Positions 25,889 through 34,256 are shown, counted from the first letter of the stretch. The stretch is 64,000 nt of DNA from Janibacter sp. CX7 (GCF_024362365.1 NZ_CP101464.1:2790001-2854000), one strand, 5' to 3'. Notes: a model not told the origin generated them from the letters alone. Translations and numbers: made by a program.

Positions 25889-27538
25889 ATGCGGCCCTTC
25901 GACCCACGCCTGCTGCGGGCGGTCCCGGCGACCCGCCGGCCGGTCGCCGCCCTGGCAGCCATCGGCATCGCGCAGGGCATCGCGACGATCGCGACGGCCT
26001 TCGCCCTCGCGTCCCTCGTCGTCGCGGTCGTGCGTGGGTCTGACCTGCTCGCACCGCTGGCGTGGACGGGTGGGCTCTTCGCCGCCCGCGCCCTGCTCGG
26101 GGCCCTGTCGGAGACCGTCGCGGCGCGGGCCGGCGCCGCGGTGGCGACCGGACTGCGGGAGCAGCTGCTCGCGGCCTGGGCTGCGCGTGGTGAGCGTGGA
26201 CTCCCTTCGCGCACAGGGGCGTTGACGCTCGCGGTGCAGGGCACGAGCACCGTCGAGCCCTATGTCGCGAGGTACCTGCCCGCCCTCGTCGGTGCCGCCG
26301 TCGTGCCGGCCCTCGCCATCGCCTGCCTCGTCGTCGTCGACTGGCCGAGCGCGGCGATCGTCGTCGGCACGGTGTGGCTGCTGCCGCTCTTCGCGGCGCT
26401 CATCGGTGCGACGACGCAGGCCGACACGGAGCGCCGGTGGGGTGCGCTCGCCGACCTGTCGGGGCACTTCCTCGACGTCGTGCGCGGGCTGCCGACGCTC
26501 GTCGCCTACGGGCGCGCCGAGCGGCAGACCGCGACGATCGCCGAGGTGAGTCAGCGGCACCGGCGGGCGACGATGCGCACGCTGCGGCTGGCCTTCATGT
26601 CCGCCGCGGCGCTCGAGCTGCTCGCGACGATCTCGGTGGCGATCGTCGCCGTCGTCGTCGGCCTGCGCCTGACGCACGGGTCGATGGACCTGCTCGTCGG
26701 GCTCACGGCGATCCTCCTCGCACCCGAGGCCTACTGGCCGATTCGTCGGGTCGGCACGGAGTTCCACGCCGCCGCCGACGGTGCCGCCGCCCTCGACGAG
26801 ATCCTCGCCGAGCTGGCACCCTCTGACCCCACAACTTCGCAAAACCCTAGGGTTTTGCAGAGTTCGAGCCCCACAACTTCGCAGGACCCTAGGGTTTTGC
26901 AGAGTTCGGGCGGCGGGTCTGCGACGGGCGAGGTCGTCTCGGTCACGGGCGTCGACTACACCCACCCCGGGGCGAAGGGGGCGACCCTCACCGGTGTCGA
27001 CCTCGTCGCCGGTCGCGGCCTCACCGTCGTCACCGGGCCCTCTGGGTGCGGCAAGACGACGCTGCTCGAGGTCATCGCCGGCACCCGCACCGCCGACCGC
27101 GGCGAGGTCGTCGCCGGACCGGTGCACATGGTGACGCAGCGCCCCTTCCTCGGCGCGGGCACGCTGCGCGACAACCTGACCATCGGTGGCCCGCAGGAGT
27201 CCGCGGACCTGTGGCGGGTGCTGCGCGAGGTCGGCCTGGACGGCGTCGTCGCCGGGCTGCCCGACGGGCTCGAGACCCGGATCGGCGATGACGGCTTTGG
27301 GCTGTCAGCCGGGCAGCGCGCCCGACTCGTGCTCGCCCGCGCGATCCTCTCCCCCGCACCCGTGCTGCTGCTCGACGAGGTCACCGCGCACGTCGACGCC
27401 GACTCCGTCGCCACCCTCGGCGAGGTCATCGCCCGGCTCGCGAAGGAGCGCACGGTCATCGCCGTGACCCACCAGCCCGACCTCGTCGCCCGCGCCGACG
27501 AGCACGTCGCCCTGCGCCAGCCGGAGGTGGCCCGATGA
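25889..27538 (+). CDS. cydD: Cysteine/glutathione-type ABC exporter subunit CydD
   Basis: A 549-residue half-transporter needed for cytochrome bd assembly. Six membrane helices (to about residue 300) precede the ATPase domain: Walker A GPSGCGKTT, signature GLSAGQRARLVLARAIL and Walker B VLLLDEVTAHVD. The linker, about residues 312-340 (TSQNPRVLQSS twice), is encoded entirely by two in-frame copies of the 32-bp CCTAGG palindrome. Its stop overlaps the cydC start (ATGA). The family exports thiols to set the redox state outside the membrane. Confidence 0.92.
   Translation: MRPFDPRLLRAVPATRRPVAALAAIGIAQGIATIATAFALASLVVAVVRGSDLLAPLAWTGGLFAARALLGALSETVAARAGAAVATGLREQLLAAWAARGERGLPSRTGALTLAVQGTSTVEPYVARYLPALVGAAVVPALAIACLVVVDWPSAAIVVGTVWLLPLFAALIGATTQADTERRWGALADLSGHFLDVVRGLPTLVAYGRAERQTATIAEVSQRHRRATMRTLRLAFMSAAALELLATISVAIVAVVVGLRLTHGSMDLLVGLTAILLAPEAYWPIRRVGTEFHAAADGAAALDEILAELAPSDPTTSQNPRVLQSSSPTTSQDPRVLQSSGGGSATGEVVSVTGVDYTHPGAKGATLTGVDLVAGRGLTVVTGPSGCGKTTLLEVIAGTRTADRGEVVAGPVHMVTQRPFLGAGTLRDNLTIGGPQESADLWRVLREVGLDGVVAGLPDGLETRIGDDGFGLSAGQRARLVLARAILSPAPVLLLDEVTAHVDADSVATLGEVIARLAKERTVIAVTHQPDLVARADEHVALRQPEVAR
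26833..26864 (+). repeat. 32-bp CCTAGG palindrome, copy G, in frame in cydD
   Basis: Arms AACTTCGCAAAACCCTAG and GGTTTTGCAGAGTT. It is read as TSQNPRVLQSS in the linker between the membrane and ATPase domains; copy H follows 42 bp (14 codons) later. Confidence 0.92.
26875..26906 (+). repeat. 32-bp CCTAGG palindrome, copy H, in frame in cydD
   Basis: Arms AACTTCGCAGGACCCTAG and GGTTTTGCAGAGTT. It is read as TSQDPRVLQSS, in the same reading frame as copy G. Confidence 0.92.
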
Positions 27539-29316
27539 CCCGATGCACTCCCCCTTCGCCATCGGTCGCGGACACCCGTCGACCCGCTGCCGGCCGCCTG
27601 CTGCACCTGAGCCGCGGGCTCGTCGTCGCCGGGCTGCTCGGTGGGGTCGCCACCGCCGCCGGCATCGCCCTGACGACGACGTCCGGGTGGCTCATCGTCC
27701 GCGCCGACCAGCGGCCGCAGATCATGCTGCTGCTCACGGCGATCGTCGCGGTCCGCACCTTCGGCCTGGCGCGGCCGGTCTTCCGCTACTGGGAGCGGCT
27801 GCGCAGCCACGACACCGCGCTCGCCGACCTCGCCGACGCGCGGACGAGCACCTATGCCGCGCTCATCCCGCTCACGCCCGCGCGACTGGGCCGGCGCGGT
27901 CGGGCCGAGGTGCTCACCGGCGTCGTCGACGACCTGACCGACGTCGTCGAGGCCTCGGTGCGGGTCACCGTACCGGCCCTGTCGGCCCTGCTCGCCGGGG
28001 TTCTCGCCGCCGCCCTCACCGCCCTCGTCGACCCGCGGGTCGGGCTCGTGCTCGCCGCGATGCTCCTCGCCGTCGCCGGGGTGGCCGTGGTCGCCGACCG
28101 GCTCGAGTCGCGCTCCCAGACGCAGGTGCTCGCCGCCCGCGCCGAGGTCGCCCGGGTCGCGCAGCTGACCGTCGGGCAGGCCGACGAGCTGCGCGTCGTC
28201 GGCGGCACCGAGACCGCCGCTGGCTGGCTGCGCGCGGCCCACGCCGAGCTGCGGGAGAGCGTCGCCCGCCAGTCGCGGGGCCGATCGCTCTCTGCCGCAG
28301 CGGTGCTCGTCATCACCAGCCTCGCCACCCTGGCCGCCGCCGCCCTCGCAAGCACCTCCGGCGCGGACACCCCCGTGCGAGCCCTGCTCGTCCTCGCCCC
28401 CGTCGCCACGGGTGAAGCCCTCGGCGTGCTCACCGATGCCACCCGTGCCCTCGCCCGGGCCCGCGCCTGCGCCGCCCGGCTCGACGAGCTGCTCGACCAG
28501 GAGCCGGCCGTCGTGCCGCCGCCAACCCTGCAAAACCCTAGGGTCTTGCAGGGTTCTGGGCCGTCAACTCTGCAAAACCCTAGGGTCTTGCAGGGTTCTG
28601 GGTCGCGCGGGGAGCCGCGGGCGCCCCGGGCCCCGCGGGCGCCGCGGATCGAGCTGCGCGGGCTGACCGCGGGCTGGGTCGACGGCCGCACCGACCTCGG
28701 GCCGGTCGACCTTACCGTCGAGCCGGGCGAGCACATCGCCATCACCGGGCCCAACGGCAGCGGCAAGTCGACTCTGCTCGCCGTGCTCGCCCGCCACCTC
28801 GACCCGACGACCGGCAGCTACACCGTCGACGGCACCGATGCCACGACCGCGCCCCTCGACGACGTGCGGGCGCTCATGGCGATCGTCGACGACGAGCCGC
28901 ACGTCTTCGCCGGCACCCTGCGGGCCAACCTGGCGCTCGCCGCACCCGAGGCGGACGACGAGGCGCTCGTCGACTCCCTTCGTCGGGCCGGTCTCGGCTG
29001 GTGGCTCGACGGCCTCGCAGACGGCCTCGACACCCGGCTCGGCACCACGGGTCGCGGCATCTCCGGCGGGGAGCGGGCGCGGCTGTCGATCGCCCGCGCC
29101 ATCGCCAGCGGGCGGCCGGTCATCCTGCTCGACGAGCCCGTCGCCCACCTCGACCACCCGACCGCCGACGCCGTCATCGCGGACCTGCTGCAGCACGCCG
29201 GCGACCGGTCGGTGATCATGGTGACCCACCACGGTGTCGGCCTCGACCGCATGGACCGCACCATCACCATCGCCAGGGAAGGAGCCACCCGTGGCCAGGA
29301 ATGCATCCCTCGGTGA
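27535..29316 (+). CDS. cydC: Cysteine/glutathione-type ABC exporter subunit CydC
   Basis: A 593-residue partner of CydD. A six-helix membrane domain is followed by an ATPase with Walker A GPNGSGKST, signature GISGGERARLSIARAIA and Walker B VILLDEPVAHLD. Residues about 331-354 (TLQNPRVLQGS twice) come from two in-frame CCTAGG palindromes, at the same inter-domain position as in CydD. A Pro/Arg-rich stretch (PRAPRAPRAPR) follows. It overlaps cydD by four bases and blaI by 26 bases. It acts with CydD in the membrane to allow cytochrome bd maturation. Confidence 0.92.
   Translation: MTRCTPPSPSVADTRRPAAGRLLHLSRGLVVAGLLGGVATAAGIALTTTSGWLIVRADQRPQIMLLLTAIVAVRTFGLARPVFRYWERLRSHDTALADLADARTSTYAALIPLTPARLGRRGRAEVLTGVVDDLTDVVEASVRVTVPALSALLAGVLAAALTALVDPRVGLVLAAMLLAVAGVAVVADRLESRSQTQVLAARAEVARVAQLTVGQADELRVVGGTETAAGWLRAAHAELRESVARQSRGRSLSAAAVLVITSLATLAAAALASTSGADTPVRALLVLAPVATGEALGVLTDATRALARARACAARLDELLDQEPAVVPPPTLQNPRVLQGSGPSTLQNPRVLQGSGSRGEPRAPRAPRAPRIELRGLTAGWVDGRTDLGPVDLTVEPGEHIAITGPNGSGKSTLLAVLARHLDPTTGSYTVDGTDATTAPLDDVRALMAIVDDEPHVFAGTLRANLALAAPEADDEALVDSLRRAGLGWWLDGLADGLDTRLGTTGRGISGGERARLSIARAIASGRPVILLDEPVAHLDHPTADAVIADLLQHAGDRSVIMVTHHGVGLDRMDRTITIAREGATRGQECIPR
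28524..28555 (+). repeat. 32-bp CCTAGG palindrome, copy I, in frame in cydC
   Basis: Arms AACCCTGCAAAACCCTAG and GGTCTTGCAGGGTT, read as TLQNPRVLQGS. Copy J starts exactly 42 bp later. Confidence 0.92.
28566..28597 (+). repeat. 32-bp CCTAGG palindrome, copy J, in frame in cydC
   Basis: Arms AACTCTGCAAAACCCTAG and GGTCTTGCAGGGTT, again read as TLQNPRVLQGS. Confidence 0.92.
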
Positions 29317-29719
29317 CCTCGAGCAGGCGATCATGGACGTCCTCTGGGGCGCCGACGTCGACACCGGCCTCACCGTCCGCGAGGTCCTCGCGCGCCTCAC
29401 CGGCCGGGATCTCGCCTACACGACCGTCATGACGGTCCTCTCCCGCCTCGAGGCGAAGGGGGTGACCGCCCGCGAGCGCGACGGGCGCGCCTGGCGCTAC
29501 CGCCCGGCCGCCAGCCGGGAGTCGCTCACCGCGGAGGCCATGCGCAGCCCGCTGCACGACCTGAGCGACCGGGAGCGGCAGGCGGCGATCCTGCACTTCC
29601 TGTCGGAGGCGAGCGCCGACGACCTGGCCGCCGTGCGCGAGGCGATGGCCGAGGTGGAGGCACGCGGCGACCGGCCACGACGGCGCCGCGGCCGGGGTGC
29701 GGCAGACTCGCACGGGTGA
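29291..29719 (+). CDS. BlaI/MecI/CopY family repressor
   Basis: A 142-residue winged-helix repressor starting at GTG 29291, with AAGGAG upstream inside the end of cydC. It opens SLGDLEQAIMDVLWGADVDTGLTVREVL and has the recognition segment YTTVMTVLSRLEAKGVTARERDGRAWRYRP, diagnostic of BlaI/MecI. The C-terminal dimerisation part is followed by a short Arg-rich tail. It overlaps cydC by 26 bases and its M56 partner by four, so it is translated from the cyd message. A dyad in front of cydA is the likely operator, which would make the operon self-controlled. Confidence 0.9.
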   Translation: MARNASLGDLEQAIMDVLWGADVDTGLTVREVLARLTGRDLAYTTVMTVLSRLEAKGVTARERDGRAWRYRPAASRESLTAEAMRSPLHDLSDRERQAAILHFLSEASADDLAAVREAMAEVEARGDRPRRRRGRGAADSHG

Positions 29720-30561
29720 TCGCTGCCCTGCTGCTGCTCTGCGCAGCGGCGCTCCTCACCGCTCCGCGCCTGCTCGCGCGGATCGAGCGGCTGCGCACCA
29801 GCCCCCGCGCTGCACTCCTCGTCTGGCAGTCGCTCTCCCTCTCCGCCGTGCTCTGCCTGCTCACCGCGGCACCACTGGCGCTCGTGCACCACGGGCCGCT
29901 CTGGTCCACCCCCGAGATCGTCGTCCTCGTCGTCGCCGCCGTCGCCGGGCTCGGCGTCCTCGTGCGCCTGCTGGTCAACGGGCACGACGTCGGCACCCGC
30001 ATCCGCGCCGCGCGCGCCCAGCACCGGCAGCTCGTCGACCTCGTCGGCCGGCACGAGGGCGACCACACCCGGGTGCTGCCCTCGCAACGCCCCTCGGCCT
30101 ACTGCCTCCCGGGCGCCGGCTCACGCCTGGTGCTCACCGAGGCCGCGCAGGCGCTGCCCGACGACCAGCTCGCCGCCGTCGTCGCCCACGAGGAGGCGCA
30201 CCTGCGCTGGCGGCACGACCTCGTGCTCGAGTTCTTCACCGTGCTGCACACCGCGACCCCTCGACTGCTGCGCACCGACGCCGCGCTGCGCGAGGTCGCC
30301 CTGCTCGTCGAGGTGCTCGCCGACAGGGCGGCTCGCGAGGAGGTCGGCGAGGTCGCGCTCGGTCACGCGCTCGTCTCCCTCGCCGAGGCCGCCGGCAGCG
30401 ACCTGACGCCCGGCGCCTCCCCCGGCGCCGGTGCGGCTGCTGCTCGGATCCGGCTGCTCGCCGCCGACGACCCGGCCCCGTGGCAGACCTGGGTGCTCTA
30501 CGGCATCTGCGTGGCGGCCTTCGTCACGCCGCCCGTGCTCGCAGTGATGGTCGGCGTCTGA
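29716..30561 (+). CDS. M56 family membrane metallopeptidase (BlaR1-like)
   Basis: A 281-residue protein starting at GTG 29716, overlapping the repressor stop. It has helices near residues 1-20, 38-58, 72-92 and 250-275. The zinc motif HEEAH (HExxH) lies in AAVVAHEEAHLRWRHD, with a later E in the LVEVLADRAAREE helix as third ligand. It lacks the large extracellular penicillin-binding sensor of BlaR1, as is common for actinobacterial M56 partners of BlaI. It may cleave or inactivate the repressor in response to a membrane or redox signal; that signal is unknown. Confidence 0.88.
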   Translation: MIAALLLLCAAALLTAPRLLARIERLRTSPRAALLVWQSLSLSAVLCLLTAAPLALVHHGPLWSTPEIVVLVVAAVAGLGVLVRLLVNGHDVGTRIRAARAQHRQLVDLVGRHEGDHTRVLPSQRPSAYCLPGAGSRLVLTEAAQALPDDQLAAVVAHEEAHLRWRHDLVLEFFTVLHTATPRLLRTDAALREVALLVEVLADRAAREEVGEVALGHALVSLAEAAGSDLTPGASPGAGAAAARIRLLAADDPAPWQTWVLYGICVAAFVTPPVLAVMVGV

Positions 30562-30580
30562 GCGCCTGACCCGGGCCGCC

Positions 30581-30612
30581 AACCCTGCAGGACCCTAGGG
30601 TTTTGCAGAGTT
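30581..30612. repeat. 32-bp CCTAGG palindrome, copy K
   Basis: Arms AACCCTGCAGGACCCTAG and GGTTTTGCAGAGTT, 19 bp after the M56 stop. Only a degenerate trace of a second copy (GGTCCTTGCAGGCC) follows, so it is effectively single. Confidence 0.88.
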
Positions 30613-30636
30613 GGGCTCAGGTCCTTGCAGGCCGGA

Positions 30637-31122
30637 CTAGTCCTGGTCGGGGCGCACCGGCCGCCAGCGGGCCGGGCCGGTCTCGTCGACCTGGGGCGGA
30701 CCCCACGTGCCACCCGTCGTCGGGTGCGAGGGCGGCGGGGGCGGAGGGACGCTCCCCCGCGGCTGGCTCAGGAAGTCGCCGTGCCGGCCGGCCCGCTCCG
30801 GCGGGGGCTGCGGGATGCCGTCGGACCCCCCTTCGCGCTCCGGTGCCGGCGGGACACCGGCCGGCGCACCACCGCTCGTGCGCAGCTCGAAGTCGCGGAT
30901 CGCACCGCGCTGCTCGAGCGCCTGCAGCACCTCGACCAGGCGCTGCTGCGTGCCGGCGTCGACGGGGCGGCCGGTCGCCGCGAGATAGGCGAGGACCCCG
31001 AGGTCGCGGTAGTGCTGGTCGATGTCGCCGAGCTCCCGGCTCGACGTCGCCTGGTCGAAGGCGGAGTCCGCCCGTCCGGCGAGGTTGTCGTAGCCGGCGC
31101 GTGCTCGCTCGAAGAAGCTCAT
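30637..31122 (-). CDS. Hypothetical protein with Pro-rich tail
   Basis: A 161-residue protein (MSFFERARAGYDNLAGRADSAF). The first 85 residues look helical and resemble small actinobacterial proteins of unknown function. The C-terminal half is proline-rich and disordered (PPPPPPSHP), ending ARWRPVRPDQD. It has no signal peptide or membrane helix. It is divergent from the AIM24 gene. The frame has good codon bias, but I do not recognise a function. Confidence 0.65.
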   Translation of the reverse strand: MSFFERARAGYDNLAGRADSAFDQATSSRELGDIDQHYRDLGVLAYLAATGRPVDAGTQQRLVEVLQALEQRGAIRDFELRTSGGAPAGVPPAPEREGGSDGIPQPPPERAGRHGDFLSQPRGSVPPPPPPSHPTTGGTWGPPQVDETGPARWRPVRPDQD

Positions 31123-31254
31123 CGACCGTCCTTGCGTAGGGGGGAGGCACCAGGGCCTGCAGGGGGTCAACACCCTAGAGGGCCGGCGCCTTTCGCTCTA
31201 CAGTTGCCGACGAGAGGCGCCGCAGGGGACGCCCCGGACCAGGAAGACACCGTC

Positions 31255-31980
31255 ATGCCGATCCACGGATCTTTGTTCCACGACTTCCGCGAGGAGTCGT
31301 CCACCGACCAGTTCGCACTGCAGAACAAGAAGCTGCTCAAGATCCAGATGGGCCACGGCCCGGTCATGGCGCGGACCGGCTCGATGGTCGCCTACCAGGG
31401 CGACATCCGCTTCGAGAACAAGGGCTCGGGCGGCGTCGGCAAGTTCCTCAAGCAGGCCGCCACGGGCGAGGGCGTCAAGATGATGACCTGCTCCGGCCAG
31501 GGCGAGCTCTTCGTCGCCAACGAGGCCCAGGAGATCCAGGTGATCTACCTCGAGAACGACATGATCTCGGTCAACGGCAACAACATCCTCGCCTTCAGCG
31601 CCTCCATCGAGTGGGACATCCACCGGATCCAGGCGCGCGGCGCCGCGATGACCGGCGGCCTCTACAACGTCACCCTCCGCGGCAGCGGCTACGTCGCCCT
31701 CACGACGAAGGGAGAGCCCGTCGCCCTCGACGTCGCGAGCGCCCCGACCTTCGGCGACGCGCAGGCCGTCGTCATGTGGACCGGTGGCGTCCGGATGGAC
31801 ATCAAGGTCGACACCGGCGGCCTGAAGTCGATGGTCCGCGGGGGCACCGGCGAGACCTTCCAGATGGCCTTCGGCGGGCAGGGGTACGTCCTCGTCCAGC
31901 CCGCGGAGTCGGTGACCGACGGGGGTCACCAGAGCTCCGGCGGCGGAGGCGGCGGGCTGAGCGACCTGCTCGGTGGCTGA
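31255..31980 (+). CDS. AIM24 family protein
   Basis: A 241-residue protein of the AIM24/TIGR00266-like beta-sandwich family. The start at ATG 31255 follows CCAGGAAG. MPIHGSLFHDF, then MARTGSMVAYQGDIRFENKG, GELFVANEAQEIQVIYLENDMISVNGNNILAFSASIEWDI and a Gly-rich C-terminus (GGGGGG) fit the family. Its molecular role is unknown; relatives bind membranes or act in stress. It overlaps the next small gene by eight bases. Confidence 0.88.
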   Translation: MPIHGSLFHDFREESSTDQFALQNKKLLKIQMGHGPVMARTGSMVAYQGDIRFENKGSGGVGKFLKQAATGEGVKMMTCSGQGELFVANEAQEIQVIYLENDMISVNGNNILAFSASIEWDIHRIQARGAAMTGGLYNVTLRGSGYVALTTKGEPVALDVASAPTFGDAQAVVMWTGGVRMDIKVDTGGLKSMVRGGTGETFQMAFGGQGYVLVQPAESVTDGGHQSSGGGGGGLSDLLGG

Positions 31981-32365
31981 CCGCGAGCGGCGCTGGCCGG
32001 CGGCGCTCGGCGGATGTGCCGCCGGCGCCGCCGGCCTGCTGCTCGTGGTCGGCGCCGTCGGCCTCGCCGAGTCCGTGCTCGTCGGCGGGCAGACGCGGGA
32101 GTGGTGCGAGGAGCTCACTGACGACCCGACGGCCACCGTGCGCGAGCGGTGCGTCCGCGAGCGCGACAACGTCAACATCGTCGCGTCCGACGAGCACCTC
32201 GTGGAGTTCTACTACCGCCACACCGGCGGCGTGCGCTACGAGCCGCACCCCTGGCCGCTCTCCGGCGAGGTGGAGGTGGAGTTCGGCGACGGCGAGGTGA
32301 CCCTGCGCAACGACGCGGGGATGGCGGCGACCTACCCCGACGAGGTCTTCCACGACGCGCGCTGA
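31973..32365 (+). CDS. Small membrane-anchored hypothetical protein
   Basis: A 130-residue protein starting at GTG 31973 within the end of the AIM24 gene. One hydrophobic helix (about residues 10-35) is followed by an extracytoplasmic domain with two Cys (WCEELTDDP...RCVRERDN). No family was recognised. The overlap suggests coupled translation with AIM24. Confidence 0.7.
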   Translation: MADRERRWPAALGGCAAGAAGLLLVVGAVGLAESVLVGGQTREWCEELTDDPTATVRERCVRERDNVNIVASDEHLVEFYYRHTGGVRYEPHPWPLSGEVEVEFGDGEVTLRNDAGMAATYPDEVFHDAR

Positions 32366-32372
32366 GCGCACT

Positions 32373-32404
32373 ATCTGGGCAAAACCCTAGGGTTCTGTGC
32401 AGTT
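32373..32404. repeat. Degenerate CCTAGG palindrome, copy L
   Basis: The core CAAAACCCTAGGGTTCTG is kept, but both outer arms are eroded (ATCTGGG on the left, TGCAGTT on the right). A single copy between two convergent genes. Confidence 0.75.
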
Positions 32405-32411
32405 GGTGCGC

Positions 32412-33233
32412 TCAACGCACGATGACGGTCGACCCGACCGGCATGAGGTCCTCGCTCCAGATGAGGTCCATCGCCGCATTGCTCACCCGCGCGCACCCGT
32501 GCGAGGCGGGGTAGCCGGGGATCGACGCGGCACCGTGGACGGCATAGCCGCCGTAGAAGTAGCGCGGGCTGTAGAGCGTGCCGAGCGGCGCGACCTCGTT
32601 GCCGCGGTGCGTGCGGCCGACGGTGAAGGTCCCCGTCGGCGTCACCGCGACCGCCGGTCGTCCGTGCGACATGTAGGTCTCTCCCGAGGCGGTGCTCGTG
32701 TTGATGACGTAGCGGATCGAGCCGCCGCGCACGACGAGCAGCACCTGCCGCTCGAGGTCGATCTCGATGCGGTCGGCCGCCCCCTTCGGCAGCGGCGGCA
32801 GGGTGCCGGAGGCCAGGGCGTCGAGGGTCTTGCGGCCGGCGATACCGTCGCGCCCCAGACCGGCGGACTTCTGCAGCGCGAGGACGGCCTGCTCGGTGAG
32901 GTGCCCGTAGGTGCCGTCGGCGCGGCCGTTCCAGTAGCCGGCCTCGGTGAGGTCGCGCTGCAGCCGGCGCACCTGCGGTCCGCGGTCCCCCGGACGAAGG
33001 GGGTCGCTCGCGTCCCCCTTCGCCCCTGCCGTGCTCGTGGGCGACGTGCTCGACGGCGCGCTCGTCGTGGACGTGCTCGACGAGGTGGTGCTCGGCGACG
33101 TCGTACTCGACGAGGACGTCGGCCGGTCGACCGGCGCCGTGACGGTGATCGGCTGCTGCGCCACCTGGGTGCCGCAGCCGGCGAGAGTCGCCCCGGCGAG
33201 CAGCGCCACGAGCGCTGCGCGTGCGTGAGTCAT
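32412..33233 (-). CDS. L,D-transpeptidase lipoprotein with peptidoglycan-binding domain
   Basis: A 273-residue exported lipoprotein (lipobox LAGC). A Ser/Thr-rich linker leads to a peptidoglycan-binding domain (PGDRGPQVRRLQRDLTEAGYWNGRADGTYG...GIAGRKTLDAL). The C-terminal YkuD domain carries the catalytic box HGCARVS and the upstream His of YAVHGAAS. It cross-links peptidoglycan 3-3 or attaches proteins, acting outside the membrane. It is divergent from a small Cys-rich protein. Confidence 0.92.
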   Translation of the reverse strand: MTHARAALVALLAGATLAGCGTQVAQQPITVTAPVDRPTSSSSTTSPSTTSSSTSTTSAPSSTSPTSTAGAKGDASDPLRPGDRGPQVRRLQRDLTEAGYWNGRADGTYGHLTEQAVLALQKSAGLGRDGIAGRKTLDALASGTLPPLPKGAADRIEIDLERQVLLVVRGGSIRYVINTSTASGETYMSHGRPAVAVTPTGTFTVGRTHRGNEVAPLGTLYSPRYFYGGYAVHGAASIPGYPASHGCARVSNAAMDLIWSEDLMPVGSTVIVR

Positions 33234-33407
33234 AGGTCCATCCCCTGCTGTGCGGCCGGACGCCCCCTGCGCCCGGTCTCGTCATGATGGACGCACCGGG
33301 GACCGAGACGGTTGCGTGGTGTCCGGGACGTGACCGACACGTGACCGGCGCGATGCACGAGGGGTCTGGTGAGGGGTCGTGGTGAGGCATGGGACACAAT
33401 CGGTGCC

Positions 33408-33680
33408 ATGAGTGACCTCCCCACCGCCGGCGACTCCGGGTGGAGCGACCCCGACACCCTCGGCGCCATCCCCCCTGTCGTCGCGGTCACCTACTGCGGC
33501 CACTGCGGCAAGTCCGCCAACAAGGGCAACCACGTCCGCTGCCGCACGGAGCTCGACGCCCACGGCCCGACCTACTGCACGACCTGTCGACGCACCCTCA
33601 CGGTGGAGCGGGCGGGCGACACCTGGACCGCGACCTGCAAGAAGCACGGCGAGTCGACCGGCACCCTCGCCGGCGCCTGA
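33408..33680 (+). CDS. Small Cys-rich zinc-ribbon-like protein
   Basis: A 90-residue protein starting at ATG 33408. Cysteines are spaced CGHC, then RC, then CTTC and finally CKKH, with several His, suggesting one or two zinc ribbons. No signal peptide. I do not recognise a family. It lies between the L,D-transpeptidase and the MarR gene. Confidence 0.7.
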   Translation: MSDLPTAGDSGWSDPDTLGAIPPVVAVTYCGHCGKSANKGNHVRCRTELDAHGPTYCTTCRRTLTVERAGDTWTATCKKHGESTGTLAGA

Positions 33681-33703
33681 CCCGGCCCTGACCGCGGGGG
33701 CGG

Positions 33704-34180
33704 TCAGCAGCTCGCGTCGCCCAGCAGGTCGGTGAGGGCCTGGCGAAGGGAGGCGACCTGCGCCTGGCCGATGCGCTCGGCCCACTCCTGCTCGACCTCG
33801 CCGAAGAGGCGGTGGACGACCGCCTGGGCACATTCCCCCTTCGCCGTGAGGCTGACGATGCGTGCCCGCTGGTCCTCGTCGTCGCGACCGACGGCGACGT
33901 AGCCGTTGCGCTCGAGGTGGGCGATCTGCTGACTGACCGCCTGCTTCGTCACGCCGCAGCGGTCGACGATCTCGCGGGCTCGGCGCGGGCCCTCGCCGAG
34001 GTGGCGCAGGACATTGGTCGAGTGCGCGAGGGACAGGCCCTCGATCTCGGAGGCGCGCAGCCGCGCCTCGAAGTCGGCGATGAAGGCCGCCTGCGCGCGG
34101 GCGATGAGGTTGACGAGCGGCGGCTGCCCGTCGCCACCGGCGCACGGGCCGGCCAGCGGGGAGGACAGGTCGGGAGTCAT
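33704..34180 (-). CDS. MarR family regulator next to FMN reductase
   Basis: A winged-helix protein of 158 residues from ATG 34180, or 164 from ATG 34198. I prefer 34180: a -10-like TACCAT (34192-34187) ends six bases before it, which fits a leaderless transcript. The region GPRRAREIVDRCGVTKQAVSQQIAHLERNGYVAVGRDDEDQRARIVSLTAKG is a clear MarR DNA-binding domain. It has three Cys, including one near the N-terminus and one at the C-terminus, possibly redox-sensing. Two matching palindromes lie in the divergent promoter, so it probably represses itself and the FMN reductase. Confidence 0.87.
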   Translation of the reverse strand: MTPDLSSPLAGPCAGGDGQPPLVNLIARAQAAFIADFEARLRASEIEGLSLAHSTNVLRHLGEGPRRAREIVDRCGVTKQAVSQQIAHLERNGYVAVGRDDEDQRARIVSLTAKGECAQAVVHRLFGEVEQEWAERIGQAQVASLRQALTDLLGDASC

Positions 34181-34198
34181 GAGCCCATGGTAAGCCAT

Positions 34199-34256
34199 TG
34201 GTCAAGGACTTGACTTTGATCGTGGCGGACGCCCACCATGGTCAAGCACTTGACCA
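34199..34256. promoter_or_regulatory. Twin MarR operators
   Basis: TGGTCAAGGACTTGACTT (34199-34216) and TGGTCAAGCACTTGACCA (34239-34256) are two copies of one dyad (TGGTCAAG-NN-CTTGACCA), 40 bp apart, between the MarR and FMN reductase genes. The second ends 21 bases before the reductase ATG. Confidence 0.8.

Noticed and set aside
28618..28647. The GC-rich CCCCGGGCCCCGCGGGCGCCGC run in cydC as a third palindrome family
   Set aside because: It encodes a simple PRAP repeat and has no second copy elsewhere in the window.
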